64,000 nt of DNA, from positions 372,001 through 436,000 of the forward strand of contig JACJZV010000001.1 in assembly GCA_020635395.1 (NCBI GenBank). The letters run 5' to 3'. The DNA is from Flavobacteriales bacterium (GTDB lineage: Bacteria; Bacteroidota; Bacteroidia; NS11-12g; UBA9320). The notes under the pieces are model-generated. The model did no database searches. It was given only the letters and a program-made list of their open reading frames with translations, and had not been told where the DNA came from. Shown piece after piece: positions 8,864 through 18,581 of this stretch (the stretch's first letter is position 1; every line of letters starts with the position of its first letter). The translations under genes were made by a program, and so were the position numbers.

Positions 8864-9940
8864 TTTTTTCTTTGGAAGAGAAATTTTAAGCCCCACTCTT
8901 TTTAACCAAATAGGCAAAATTATAAACCCTAAAATCAGGTATAGATAGTACGTAAGCATTCTCCAAATCAAAATTAAAGGACCAACAGATTCAAACGGTG
9001 CATACGACCCAATAAACTTTTTAAATAATATCTCTGCAAATCCACTGGCACCAATGGTAAAGATGGAAGTCATTTGCAATATCCACATAATCAGTTGTTT
9101 GCCATATATTTCCCAATGGGTAACGAGCGTATGATTTTGAACCATTTCAATTAAACAATTGATAATTAAAAAGCGACTCGACCAGATGATAAAGGTTACG
9201 GCAATAGATTTTAACCAAAAAGTAGAAGATTCCTTTTTGAGCAAATAGGAGGATTGAATTAAATCATCGGCCAACAAAAGACCTTTTTTTCTGAATCTTT
9301 TTAAGACCGGAAGTGACACAAAAAAACGAATAATTATCTTGCTTACATTGGGTTTTACTAAAAGCGAAAATGCCAAAAAGGCGGTCCATATAAATAGAAA
9401 AATATAACTTCCCCAGAAATAAAGGGGTAAAGCTTGGTTCGAAATCCAGTCAATATTCAAATCGGGAAAAACGGTGGTATTTCTAAACCAAAAAATGCCA
9501 ATCGGCACCATAATAAGATAATACAACTCATCGAGCAAGGAGGTAACTAAAACAATGGAGGTGCTTTTGCCCACCGATAGTTTTTCTTTGGCCATGATAA
9601 GCAATGCGGCAGCAGTTCCACCAACTGCTCCGGGTGAAACGGCAGAGGCAAATTCCCAAAGTATTACTATTTGAAAACATTGTTTCCAAGTAAGTTGTCG
9701 GTGGCTCAAAATTCTTAGCCGAATCATATAGCCAAAATCTCTTAACACCAACAGTACAGCGGCAAAGAAAAGCCATATACCAGCTGATGCTTGCCACGAA
9801 ATGGAGTTGAGGTTGGATTTGGAGAAACCATTTTCTCCGTTCCAAAAAATGAGATAGAAAGAAACGATACCACCAATGAGCAACGGAATAATAATCCGTC
9901 GAAGCCTGAAATATTGCAATATGTCAGACCCTTTGCTCAT
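8855..9940 (-). CDS. Lysylphosphatidylglycerol synthase-like/flippase family membrane protein (YbhN-like)
   Basis: This is a polytopic protein of about 361 residues with seven to eight hydrophobic helices and the conserved pattern of the UPF0104/LPG-synthase transmembrane family, including an ASAVSPGAVGGTAAA segment and a long loop between helices. Members lacking the C-terminal synthase domain, like this one, are candidate lipid translocases, and their substrates are mostly unknown. An in-frame TTG at 9964 would overlap the upstream icd gene by eight bases. ATG 9940 is preferred because it leaves a short cytoplasmic N-terminus (MSKGSD) and a 16-base spacing from icd. The 3' end overlaps the convergent receiver gene. 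Confidence 0.8.
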   Translation of the reverse strand: MSKGSDILQYFRLRRIIIPLLIGGIVSFYLIFWNGENGFSKSNLNSISWQASAGIWLFFAAVLLVLRDFGYMIRLRILSHRQLTWKQCFQIVILWEFASAVSPGAVGGTAAALLIMAKEKLSVGKSTSIVLVTSLLDELYYLIMVPIGIFWFRNTTVFPDLNIDWISNQALPLYFWGSYIFLFIWTAFLAFSLLVKPNVSKIIIRFFVSLPVLKRFRKKGLLLADDLIQSSYLLKKESSTFWLKSIAVTFIIWSSRFLIINCLIEMVQNHTLVTHWEIYGKQLIMWILQMTSIFTIGASGFAEILFKKFIGSYAPFESVGPLILIWRMLTYYLYLILGFIILPIWLKRVGLKISLPKKKSG

Positions 9941-9956
9941 GTGCAATTTCTTTTCA

Positions 9957-11414
9957 TCAGCCAATCTGTCCTTGTCCTAAGGAATAAGCCCGTTTGTTAT
10001 TGATTAAATACAAAAACTCCGTACTCGATACATCAAGTGCCTGATTCAAATGGCTGACAAAATTCCAATAGGCGGTTTTGTTAACATTTTTGCCCATTAT
10101 TCTTGCTCCATAACCGGTGCTACACTCGGTAAATAAGGAGCCACCTGGCCACACCACGGTTCCTCTGTTGGTTATAGATATTAATTGCAAATAATCTGGC
10201 AACAAGGCTTTTATCGCAACTGCCAAGTCTTCGGCATGTTTTTCACTTTGAAAAAAGATGTCAATTCCTTCTATTTCGCTGGTAAATGGTTCGCCAACCA
10301 TTACTTTTTGCTTTTGAGGTCGATGTGGTTTGTGATATTCTGCAAAGTCGTCCGTTTCTCGCATCACTTTGTTTGATGGTTGTTTTCCAAGATTATTGAT
10401 TATTGCATTTGCAAATTCGGTGGTGCTGAGTGCTGCAGAATTGCGGTTGCCAAAATCTCCGGTGTGCTGCCCCTGCTCAATGGTATAAAAAAGAGCGGCC
10501 TCAATATTGGCAGCCTCTTTTAGTAAGCCAACATGCCGAAGCATCATTATTCCACTTAACAACAAAGAGGTTGGGTTAGCAATATTTTTACCGGCAATAT
10601 CGGGGGCAGTGCCATGCACCGCTTCAAAAATAGATATGCACTCGCCCACATTAGTGGATGGGGCAAAGCCCAAACCGCCAACCAATCCGGCACACAAATC
10701 GCTCACTATATCGCCCTGCAAATTGGTAAGAACAACAACTTCAAAATCTTGAGGTCGTTGCACAAGTTTCATGCACAAGGCATCAACAATGATATCTGAT
10801 ACCTCTATTTCCGGATAGTTTTTTGCTATTTCATAAAATACTTCCAAAAAAAGGCCATCTGTCAGTTTCATAATGTTGGCTTTATGCCCGCAGGCAACTT
10901 TTTTGAAACCCTCTTTTCGAGCCATTTCAAAGGCAAACTTTACTACTTGCTGACACCCTTGACGGGTAATAAATCGACGGCTCAATGCTACATCGTTGCT
11001 TTCCATGTGTTCTATGCCGCCATAAGTATCTTCAATGTTTTCTCGAATTACCGTTATGTCGATAGGAATTCCGGCTTTTGAATAAACGGTTTCTACACCT
11101 GGAATGGTTACAAAGTGCCTTCTATTGGCATACGTACTCCAAATTTTTCGGGCTGTAACGTTTATGCTTTTTACCCCTTGGCCTTTTGGGGTTTCCATTG
11201 GGCCTTTAAAGAGTATTCCGTTGGTTTCAATACTTTCCATTGCCTCTGGGGTCATGCCAGTGCTAAACCCCTTGTCATAGTAGGATTTTCCCATACCAAC
11301 GAAATCGTAGTTGAGCGAAACTCCGGCGGCATCAAAAATGGATATAACAGCATCCATGATTTCAGGGCCGATACCATCTCCTTTAGCAATTGAAACTGTA
11401 ATTTTTTCTGACAT
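9957..11414 (-). CDS. icd: NADP-type isocitrate dehydrogenase, long form with C-terminal extension
   Basis: Oxidative decarboxylation of isocitrate to 2-oxoglutarate in the TCA cycle. The first roughly 335 residues show the isocitrate/isopropylmalate dehydrogenase core: GDGIGPEIM near the N-terminus, TVIRENIEDTYGGIEH (substrate and phosphate loop region), the catalytic Lys/Tyr segment, NLQGDIVSDL with metal aspartates, and EAVHGTAPDIAGK near the coenzyme site. The last roughly 130 residues form an extra domain as in the Thermus-type enzyme of similar length. Coenzyme preference is inferred from the family. ATG 11414 is chosen over the preceding in-frame TTG 11417. Confidence 0.92.
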   Translation of the reverse strand: MSEKITVSIAKGDGIGPEIMDAVISIFDAAGVSLNYDFVGMGKSYYDKGFSTGMTPEAMESIETNGILFKGPMETPKGQGVKSINVTARKIWSTYANRRHFVTIPGVETVYSKAGIPIDITVIRENIEDTYGGIEHMESNDVALSRRFITRQGCQQVVKFAFEMARKEGFKKVACGHKANIMKLTDGLFLEVFYEIAKNYPEIEVSDIIVDALCMKLVQRPQDFEVVVLTNLQGDIVSDLCAGLVGGLGFAPSTNVGECISIFEAVHGTAPDIAGKNIANPTSLLLSGIMMLRHVGLLKEAANIEAALFYTIEQGQHTGDFGNRNSAALSTTEFANAIINNLGKQPSNKVMRETDDFAEYHKPHRPQKQKVMVGEPFTSEIEGIDIFFQSEKHAEDLAVAIKALLPDYLQLISITNRGTVVWPGGSLFTECSTGYGARIMGKNVNKTAYWNFVSHLNQALDVSSTEFLYLINNKRAYSLGQGQIG

Positions 11415-11486
11415 CAAAAATCTTGAATTTGCTGGGCAAAGGTAAGATTTTTGGGGAAGTAGCTATGAAACAACTTGATGATTAAT

Positions 11487-11528
11487 AAAGATATAAATTG
11501 GGGTATTAATACCCCAATTTATATCTTT
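11487..11528. terminator. Perfect 42-bp palindrome over the 3' end of the PpiD-like gene
   Basis: Two perfectly complementary 21-base arms meet at 11507/11508. The palindrome contains the last seven codons and the stop codon of the PpiD-like gene and continues past it, ending in ATCTTT on both strands. As RNA it forms a long hairpin with a GGGGTAT core followed by a short U run, consistent with termination and 3' protection between the ppiD-like gene and icd. It could also act in both directions. Confidence 0.6.
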
Positions 11529-13629
11529 TATCGATAATGTTGCCATTTTCCATGAGGGCATTTACAACATTATCTCTCAAACCTCCTGATACTTGTTGAT
11601 TGATTTTTTCTTTTGTAAGTTTTGCATCATAATCCATCGGGTCGCCCACATTTACATCACCTACACCCCAAACAACATATACTCCACCCGTTCCTTCAAT
11701 AGGCTCGGTAATAGCACCTGCTTTTAATCCTAAAGCAGCACCAACAAGTTTTGGTTCGGCACCAATGTTCATTACCTCATTGCTATTAAATCTCAATGCA
11801 GGAACTTGAGTAACGGTTACATTCAACGCTTTTGCTACAGCTTCTGCATCTTTCGATTTTGCCAAAGCCTCATCAATTTGTTTTGCAATCATTTCGGCTT
11901 TTTTATGTTTTATATAGTCTGCCGTAACAACTTCTCTGATGTCATCAACTTTTGGAGTTCCTTCTTCTCTGATAACGGAACAAATGGCCACAATATATTT
12001 ATTATTATTTCGGATTACATTCGAAACGCTGCCCACTTTTGTATCGTCAGAAAACAACCATCTCACAATGTCATCAATTTCTGTCAAACCTGGAATGGCC
12101 GGATTTTTGGGCGAAATCTTGTCGCCTTTGTTCCATGACAAATTCATTTTTTGAGCCAAATCTTCAAAACTTTCTTTTGACGAAGAGGCTTTATACTGCA
12201 ACTCGCTTGCTCTGTTGGAAGTTGATTTGTGAGTTTCGCCACTTGGAGAAATACTTCTTTCATAAGCAGCAAACTGAACTGTTTTTGTTGTTGGGCCGCC
12301 GGTTACTTGCACCAAATGCACTCCTTTGTTCGATTTTACAACGAAATATTGACCTACTGATGAGGCGAATACCTTATTCTTGACATCAGATGGAATATTG
12401 TCGCTGAATCCATCTTTTTTGAACCAACCTAAATCGCCTTTTGTATTTTTTGTATTGTCCACGTTTCTTGAGGCCAATTCTTCAAACGATTTTTTGCCAG
12501 ATTTAATGTCGGCCATGGCTTGGGCAGCTTCAGTTTCGCTGTTTTCGCCGAACGGAAACAAAATGTGGCGGGCACGCATAAATGCTACAGAGTCGTTTTT
12601 AAATCCGGTAACTTTATACACGCCAAAACTGTTTTCATTTAAAATGGGTCCAATTACTTGACCGGTGTCGGCAGAAAATAAAAGGTCTTCTATATTGGCG
12701 GCCAGTCCCGTTTCTCCATGACCCAAATACATACCTGTAAACGGACGGTCAGTGTGGTTTTTCATCACAAGAATACTATCTTCTTTGGTTGATTTTTTCT
12801 CGGCAAGTCTTTGGTAAACCTCGCCCACACGTTTTTTTGCTTCCATCGAATCTTTGGCCGATGGAGCCACGTTAAATACAACAAATTTTATATCTCTCGA
12901 TTCTTCTTGCTCATATTTTTTGGCGTTTTTAGAGATATATGACTTCAAATCACTATCATCAAACTCAATGGCTGAATCAGAAATGGAAGTGTATGGCAAA
13001 CCAACCACTTGGGCACCCACATTTCTTGCTTCTTTGTTGAAGTCGTATTTGGCATCAATTTTATTTGAATAAACACTGGCCGCAACCAACTCTTCGTAGC
13101 GTTGACCTTGTCGCATATCTTTTAACGGATTTTCAATGATTTCAAGAAATTTACGTCTTGCAGTATCATTGTCCCGCAGTGTTGTTTCAAGATAATTTTT
13201 AAATTGAGCTATATCAAACTGCTCACTTCCACCCATTCTGTTTTTTACAAATGGATCTGTATGAATCAAGTAGGCATCTTTCAACTCTTCGCCAGAAGTT
13301 ACCAAGCCTAATTTGGCATGTTCGGTTTCAATTATTTTTTTCTGAATCAGAGTTTTCCATGCCTCATCTCGAAGGGTTTTGTCGTCATAATTTCCACCAT
13401 AAAGTTCTTTCAGGTTGTTGAATTCGGCATCAATATCTTGTGTGGATATTTTATCTCCAGCAATTTCGCCAACAATATTGCTGGTGCTGCCAAATAAGTT
13501 GAACCTTTTGTCAATTGCATCTGAAAGTAAAAATGCCAACATCGCCAATCCAATCACAATAAGCAAACAACCTGAATGCTTTTGGATTTTCATTATTACT
13601 CCTGTTTCTTCGTTTTTATTAACTGCCAT
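11506..13629 (-). CDS. PpiD/SurA-like periplasmic peptidyl-prolyl isomerase
   Basis: This is a 707-residue membrane-anchored foldase. A short cytoplasmic N-terminus is followed by one transmembrane helix (about residues 20-37), a SurA-N/PpiD-like chaperone region (about 45-340), a parvulin (PpiC) rotamase domain at about 345-440 (ARHILFPFG at its front, GDLGWFKKDGF in the middle, GVHLVQV at its end), and a long C-terminal chaperone-like region. Proteins of this layout help outer-membrane and secreted proteins fold in the periplasm. An internal ATG (residue 13) is an alternative start. The stop codon lies inside a perfect palindrome. It is upstream of icd in the same direction, but the palindrome makes co-transcription doubtful. 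Confidence 0.88.
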   Translation of the reverse strand: MAVNKNEETGVIMKIQKHSGCLLIVIGLAMLAFLLSDAIDKRFNLFGSTSNIVGEIAGDKISTQDIDAEFNNLKELYGGNYDDKTLRDEAWKTLIQKKIIETEHAKLGLVTSGEELKDAYLIHTDPFVKNRMGGSEQFDIAQFKNYLETTLRDNDTARRKFLEIIENPLKDMRQGQRYEELVAASVYSNKIDAKYDFNKEARNVGAQVVGLPYTSISDSAIEFDDSDLKSYISKNAKKYEQEESRDIKFVVFNVAPSAKDSMEAKKRVGEVYQRLAEKKSTKEDSILVMKNHTDRPFTGMYLGHGETGLAANIEDLLFSADTGQVIGPILNENSFGVYKVTGFKNDSVAFMRARHILFPFGENSETEAAQAMADIKSGKKSFEELASRNVDNTKNTKGDLGWFKKDGFSDNIPSDVKNKVFASSVGQYFVVKSNKGVHLVQVTGGPTTKTVQFAAYERSISPSGETHKSTSNRASELQYKASSSKESFEDLAQKMNLSWNKGDKISPKNPAIPGLTEIDDIVRWLFSDDTKVGSVSNVIRNNNKYIVAICSVIREEGTPKVDDIREVVTADYIKHKKAEMIAKQIDEALAKSKDAEAVAKALNVTVTQVPALRFNSNEVMNIGAEPKLVGAALGLKAGAITEPIEGTGGVYVVWGVGDVNVGDPMDYDAKLTKEKINQQVSGGLRDNVVNALMENGNIIDKRYKLGY

Positions 13630-13674
13630 TTTTTAAAAAATAGTCCGCAAAATACGGTGTTTTAACATTAAAAA

Positions 13675-15291
13675 TCAATTCCTTCTTATTGTGCTTATTA
13701 ATACGGGATTTTCACCCGTTTCTTCTCGCCAAATTTCTACTTCAATTCGTTGTTTTTTTCCAAAAATTAAGAGGGTTTCGCTGTGTGCTTCAAGCTCGGG
13801 TTTGTGGTTTATATATAAATCCTCCGTTTTCTTTAGTTTCTTTTTGCCAAAAATATTTTTGCTGTAAAGTTTATAGTTTATGTGTGTTTTGCCTGTGGAA
13901 CCAACGCAGATAATAAATTGTTTTTTTTCGAGAGAGGATGAAATTTGAGTTTGTTTGGGCTGCACAATGGCCGGCAGAGTTGTTAAATCATTCTCAAACA
14001 AAACCTGGCTGCAAACCACTGGCTTGCCTGACAAATTGTTTGTCCAAATGGCGGCAATTTGGCCGTTATGAAAATCAATATCAATGTAGTCGCCGCTAAA
14101 CGATTGTTGGCCTGAGCTTGGCCCCAAAAGTGTATTTAGTTTATGCTCGGAAAAACTTATTCCACCATCTGTGCTATAGCTTAGAGTGGCATCATTAAAA
14201 AAATTGTTTTCGCTGTTCCTGCGGTCAAGATATACCATAGCAATGTGTCCAGAAGTGGCATCAACAGCTATGTTGGGCAAATATTGGCTTTTACCATTGC
14301 CAACGGCATCAAGATTTAATCTTTCTGACTCAACCCATGTTTTACCGCCATCATCACTATATGAAAAAAAGATGTCGGCATCCCCCAAATAGTCATCTCC
14401 CCACACTAAATATAACCTCCCGCTGTTTGGTCCGTTGGAGTTGTCGATGGCTAAAAACGGCATTCCATTGCTTCTAAAGGTATGTGGGATATCAATAACC
14501 CAGCCACTGTGTTGGTTGAAAATTATTTTGTCTTTACCCCACGTTTTTCCGCCATCAGCACTTTTGTCGAAATAAATTTTGTTGTGACCCGCCCAAACAC
14601 AGTAAATAGTTCCATTTTTATCCACCGCAGTTGTTGCACCTTCGAGGGTATGGTCGTCATCGAGGGCATCGCCCACAGAGTCGCTGATGGTAATGGCATC
14701 GCTCCAGTTTTGACCTTTATCTGAGGATTTTGAAAACCGGATACGGCTATGGTATTTGTCTTTTTTGCTGTTTATATAGTCAAACTCTGTCCAAGTAAGG
14801 TAAACATCACCTTTGTATTTGTCGGAATAATCATCGGTGCTAAGCCACGGTTTGTCCTGCACTTTTGGCTCATTTAGTCCTGCAAAACCACCATCGTTAA
14901 ACAAATATCCACCATCTATGGCCGTTTGAACAACCATACGGTCAATCCATCCGTAGTTTTTGTCTTTACCCGCTGTTTGTGATAGGTGGGCAAAATAAAT
15001 GTTCCCGTCAATGTCGCTGTGCAATACTGGGTCGCCATAAACGCCATAGGGACTTTTTAAGAAATAATTGGAAAATGTTTTTCCCGAATCAGTTGAGAAA
15101 AAATGATAATTGATGTTGGCACCTGCAATTATTCTTGCCGGATTTTTTTTGTTGATGCAAATGCTTGGCTCGTTTGGATATGAGCCTCTCGAAGATTTGT
15201 TCATCACCACTTCGGCATTCTGAGCATAAATATGCACCGAGCCTGAAATGGCAAAACATGCCAACACCAAACCAAATAGTCTTTTTTTCAC
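13675..15291 (-). CDS. Secreted BNR/Asp-box repeat protein (sialidase-like beta-propeller)
   Basis: This is a 538-residue exported protein with a clear signal peptide (about 1-23, ending IYAQ). At least five Asp-box motifs of the S-x-D-x-G-x-x-F/W type are visible (STDSGKTF, SSDKGQNW, SADGGKTW, SDDGGKTW, STDGGISF), which mark blades of a sialidase-type propeller. The conserved catalytic Arg/Tyr/Glu set of true sialidases is not obvious, so hydrolase activity is uncertain. A roughly 100-residue beta-rich tail follows, without a T9SS sorting signal. The start codon is GTG 15291. It lies 20 bases downstream of rho on the same strand. Confidence 0.78.
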   Translation of the reverse strand: MKKRLFGLVLACFAISGSVHIYAQNAEVVMNKSSRGSYPNEPSICINKKNPARIIAGANINYHFFSTDSGKTFSNYFLKSPYGVYGDPVLHSDIDGNIYFAHLSQTAGKDKNYGWIDRMVVQTAIDGGYLFNDGGFAGLNEPKVQDKPWLSTDDYSDKYKGDVYLTWTEFDYINSKKDKYHSRIRFSKSSDKGQNWSDAITISDSVGDALDDDHTLEGATTAVDKNGTIYCVWAGHNKIYFDKSADGGKTWGKDKIIFNQHSGWVIDIPHTFRSNGMPFLAIDNSNGPNSGRLYLVWGDDYLGDADIFFSYSDDGGKTWVESERLNLDAVGNGKSQYLPNIAVDATSGHIAMVYLDRRNSENNFFNDATLSYSTDGGISFSEHKLNTLLGPSSGQQSFSGDYIDIDFHNGQIAAIWTNNLSGKPVVCSQVLFENDLTTLPAIVQPKQTQISSSLEKKQFIICVGSTGKTHINYKLYSKNIFGKKKLKKTEDLYINHKPELEAHSETLLIFGKKQRIEVEIWREETGENPVLISTIRRN

Positions 15292-15311
15292 TGATAAACG
15301 GTGTTGCTGTT

Positions 15312-17090
15312 TTATGAATTCATAGAAATCAAAAACTCGTTATTGTCTCTTGTACCTTGCATTTGCTTCAACATCATGGTCATGGCCTCTTCGCTGTTCA
15401 TATCGGCAAGGTAGTTACGCAATACCCACATGCGTTGATTTACCGATTTTTCTAATAGTAAATCTTCGCGGCGGGTGCTACTGCTAATAATGTCTATAGC
15501 AGGGAAAATTCGTTTGTTCGAAAGTTTTCTATCAAGTTGAAGTTCCATATTGCCCGTACCTTTAAATTCTTCAAAGATAACCTCGTCCATTTTCGAACCT
15601 GTATCTATCAAAGCAGTGGCAATGATAGTAAGCGAGCCACCGTTTTCAATATTTCGGGCGGCTCCAAAAAAGCGTTTTGGCTTGTGCAATGCGTTTGCAT
15701 CAACCCCTCCCGAAAGTATTTTTCCGGAGGCGGGTTGCACCGTGTTGTATGCACGTGCCAAACGGGTTATAGAGTCGAGCAGGATAACCACGTCATGGCC
15801 ACATTCGGTCAATCTTTTAGCTTTTGACAGAACAATATTTGCCAGTTTTACGTGCTTTTCGGCAGGTTCGTCAAATGTGCTGGCCACCACTTCGGCTCGC
15901 ACACTTCTGGCCATATCTGTAACCTCTTCCGGACGTTCGTCAATCAATAAAATAATCATATACACCTCCGGATGATTGGCCGAAATGGCGTTGGCCACAT
16001 CTTTCAATAAATTGGTTTTTCCGGTTTTTGGCTGGGCTACAATCAAGCCTCGTTGGCCTTTGCCAATGGGTGTCACTAAATCAATAATTCGTGTAGAATA
16101 ATTGTTGGCCTTATATTCTAAATTAAATTTTTCTTCTGGAAATAGTGGAGTTAGGTGTTCAAACGATACTCTGTCTCGCACCAATTCGGGAGACATGCCA
16201 TTTACAAGCTCTACTTTAATAAGGGCAAAATATTTTTCTCCTTCTTTTGGTGGGCGAATCGTACCCTGCACTACATCGCCAGTTTTTAAACCATACGATT
16301 TTACTTGCCCAGGAGAAACATAGACATCGTCTGGAGAAGGTTGATAGTTATAATCGGCACTTCTCAAAAAACCATATCCATCTTGAATAATTTCTAAAAC
16401 CCCCTGGGTGCTAACCACGCCTTCAAGTTCAAGGTAGTTCAGCAAATTGTCACGCATTTCCTTGCGTTTTTGCCTTTCCTGATCTCTTTTTTGCTGCTCT
16501 GGATTTCGTTGTTGATGTTGGTTTTTGTTATCAAAGGCTTTCGCCGAATCGTCATTATTCATGGCCGACAAAATCTCACTATCGTCACTATCATCGGCCT
16601 CAATAGGTTGAGGTTCGGGTTTTTTAAATTCAGGTTTTGGACTTTCGTTGGTTTTTGGTTGTTCATTGGTTTTTGGTTGTTCATTGGTTTTTGGTTGTTC
16701 GTTTTGGTTGTTTGGTTTGTTCGGCTTTCTATTTCTTTTATTTTTAGAATTTCCGGCATCCTGTTTCGGAGTGTTATTTTGACTTTGATTTTGTGGACTT
16801 GGTGTTTCTATTTTTTCCACTACGGGTGCAGGTTGTTTTTCTTCTACTTTAACCGCTTCAATCTTATTATTCTCATTTTTATTAGGAGCTTTTCGTTTTG
16901 GTTTAGGTCTGGCTTTAGCCTTTTTTTCTTCGTCCTCATCGGGGTTGGCGGGTGTGGTAATGGCTTGTTCTTCCAAAATTTTATAAACCAAGTCCTGCTT
17001 TTTCAGTCCTTTTGAGTTGATTTTAAGTTTGTCAGCAATTTCTTTTAGCTCAGAAACGAGCATGTCGTTAAGTGAAATTATATCGTACAT
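15312..17090 (-). CDS. rho: Transcription termination factor Rho with extended low-complexity N-terminus
   Basis: This is the RNA-dependent hexameric ATPase that ends transcription. Of 592 residues, the first roughly 45 form the Rho-N helical domain. About 45-210 is a charged, Asn/Pro/Lys/Gln-rich insert, and after that come the cold-shock-like RNA-binding domain (IIQDGYGFLRS) and the RecA-like motor. Walker A reads QPKTGKT near residue 350, Walker B VVILLDSITRLARA, and the Q/R-loop region KRFFGAARNIENGGSLTI is intact. The insert includes three perfect NEQPKT hexapeptide repeats. Such inserts are typical of Bacteroidota Rho and may promote condensation or RNA binding. Confidence 0.97.
   Translation of the reverse strand: MYDIISLNDMLVSELKEIADKLKINSKGLKKQDLVYKILEEQAITTPANPDEDEEKKAKARPKPKRKAPNKNENNKIEAVKVEEKQPAPVVEKIETPSPQNQSQNNTPKQDAGNSKNKRNRKPNKPNNQNEQPKTNEQPKTNEQPKTNESPKPEFKKPEPQPIEADDSDDSEILSAMNNDDSAKAFDNKNQHQQRNPEQQKRDQERQKRKEMRDNLLNYLELEGVVSTQGVLEIIQDGYGFLRSADYNYQPSPDDVYVSPGQVKSYGLKTGDVVQGTIRPPKEGEKYFALIKVELVNGMSPELVRDRVSFEHLTPLFPEEKFNLEYKANNYSTRIIDLVTPIGKGQRGLIVAQPKTGKTNLLKDVANAISANHPEVYMIILLIDERPEEVTDMARSVRAEVVASTFDEPAEKHVKLANIVLSKAKRLTECGHDVVILLDSITRLARAYNTVQPASGKILSGGVDANALHKPKRFFGAARNIENGGSLTIIATALIDTGSKMDEVIFEEFKGTGNMELQLDRKLSNKRIFPAIDIISSSTRREDLLLEKSVNQRMWVLRNYLADMNSEEAMTMMLKQMQGTRDNNEFLISMNS
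16648..16703 (-). repeat. Three 18-bp tandem repeats inside rho (NEQPKT hexapeptides)
   Basis: Three nearly identical 18-base units encode NEQPKT three times in the disordered N-terminal insert of Rho, and a fourth degenerate unit (NESPKP) follows. Because the unit is a multiple of three, copy-number change by slippage would keep the frame. Confidence 0.8.
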
Positions 17091-17234
17091 CGATTACGGA
17101 TTTTTTTAAATTTTTTAAATTAACCTTGTAGTTTACACAAATTTATCACGAATGAATATCGGGAAAATTAGGAAACCGAATAGAAACATCGGCTTTCAGC
17201 TGCAATGATACTACTTTTTTTAAAAAACCAAAAT

Positions 17235-17267
17235 TTTGAGAGAAAACTTGTCGGAGGCTTATTTTTG
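17235..17267 (+). promoter_or_regulatory. Predicted promoter of tyrS (TTTG, 21 bp, TATTTTTG)
   Basis: TTTG at 17235-17238 and TATTTTTG at 17260-17267 are separated by 21 bases. Both elements and the spacing fit the Bacteroidota -33/-7 consensus. The expected transcription start lies only about ten bases before ATG 17285, leaving a very short leader without a tRNA-responsive T-box. Confidence 0.65.
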
Positions 17268-17284
17268 CCGCCAAAACAAATAAA

Positions 17285-18562
17285 ATGGCATTTGCACCTA
17301 ATTTTGATTTAATAGAAGAGCTGAAATGGCGAGGTTTATACCATCAAAGCATTCCGGGAGTTGAGGAGTTGCTCACATCTGAGCAAGTGACGGGTTATGT
17401 AGGTTTTGACCCAACAGCCGATTCGTTGCACATCGGCAATATGGTGCCCATTGTGTTGTTGGTGCATTTGCAACGGGCAGGCCACAAACCAATTGCTTTG
17501 GTGGGTGGTGCTACAGGAATGGTGGGCGACCCATCGGGCAAAAAGGCAGAAAGAACCTTGCTCGATTTGGATATGTTGAACCACAATTTGAGTTGCCAAA
17601 AAAACCAATTGGAGAAGTTTTTGAATTTTGATGGGGATAATGCCGCGGAAATGGCCAATAATTATGATTGGTTTAAAAACATTCATTTTTTAGAATTTAT
17701 CCGCGATGTTGGAAAGCACATAACCGTAAATTATATGTTGGCTAAAGATTCGGTAAAAAACCGGATTGACGATGGCATATCGTTTACCGAATTTAGCTAC
17801 CAACTTGTGCAAGGCTATGATTTTTACCATTTGTGGAGCCAAAAAAACTGCAAACTACAAATGGGTGGTAGCGACCAATGGGGTAATATTGTTACCGGTA
17901 CCGAACTTATACGCCGAAAAGCTGGGGGCGAGGCTTATGCCATTACAGCACCGCTTTTGACAAAGCCCGACGGCAGTAAATTTGGTAAAAGCGAGGGCGG
18001 TAATGTGTGGTTAGACATTAATAAAACAAGTGCCTATCAATTTTATCAGTTTTGGAAAAATACGGGTGATGAAGAGGCTGAGCGATTAATCAAAATTTTC
18101 ACCTTGTTAGATAGAGCAACCATTGAAGAACTTATTGCAAACCATAAAGGAAATGAGCATTTGCGGGGGTTGCAAACCCGTTTGGCTCAAGAAGTAACCC
18201 GATGGGTGCATGGCGAGGATGAGTTGCAAAAAGCCGAACATTTATCGGGCATTTTGTTTTCCGACAACGTGATGGAAAATTTGAAACAGCTTTCAGAAAA
18301 TGATTTTTTAGATGTTTTTAGTGGGGCAAAACAAGGTTCTATTGTCAACATTGAAGGCAAAAATATTGTAGATGTGATGGCAGAATGTGGCATGACTGCC
18401 TCAAAAGGAGAGGCCAAACGTGCAGTAAATGAAAACTCCGTTTCTGTAAATACCGAAAAGGTAAAAGAAGACTTTATGTTTGGTTCATCACATTTGATAG
18501 GACAAAAATTTGTTTTGTTACAACGCGGTAAGAAAAATTATTTTTTGTTGAAAGTGGGATAA
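17285..18562 (+). CDS. tyrS: Tyrosyl-tRNA synthetase
   Basis: Charges tRNA-Tyr. The 425-residue protein has the bacterial TyrRS layout: class I signature HIGN at 49-52 in the Rossmann catalytic domain, tyrosine-binding DFYHLW and GGSDQWGNI segments, KFGKS at 232-236, and an S4 RNA-binding domain over the last roughly 70 residues. Length and motif order are normal. It is transcribed alone; a hairpin repeat follows about 20 bases after the stop. Confidence 0.97.
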   Translation: MAFAPNFDLIEELKWRGLYHQSIPGVEELLTSEQVTGYVGFDPTADSLHIGNMVPIVLLVHLQRAGHKPIALVGGATGMVGDPSGKKAERTLLDLDMLNHNLSCQKNQLEKFLNFDGDNAAEMANNYDWFKNIHFLEFIRDVGKHITVNYMLAKDSVKNRIDDGISFTEFSYQLVQGYDFYHLWSQKNCKLQMGGSDQWGNIVTGTELIRRKAGGEAYAITAPLLTKPDGSKFGKSEGGNVWLDINKTSAYQFYQFWKNTGDEEAERLIKIFTLLDRATIEELIANHKGNEHLRGLQTRLAQEVTRWVHGEDELQKAEHLSGILFSDNVMENLKQLSENDFLDVFSGAKQGSIVNIEGKNIVDVMAECGMTASKGEAKRAVNENSVSVNTEKVKEDFMFGSSHLIGQKFVLLQRGKKNYFLLKVG

Positions 18563-18581
18563 ATGCGGTTATCGTATGGTG

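Noticed and set aside
9940..9964. TTG 9964 as start of the flippase-like gene
   Set aside because: It would overlap icd by eight bases and add eight polar residues with no family support; ATG 9940 chosen, though not certain.
13675..15291. True sialidase call
   Set aside because: Asp-box repeats only show a propeller fold; the catalytic Arg triad and nucleophilic Tyr could not be confidently located.
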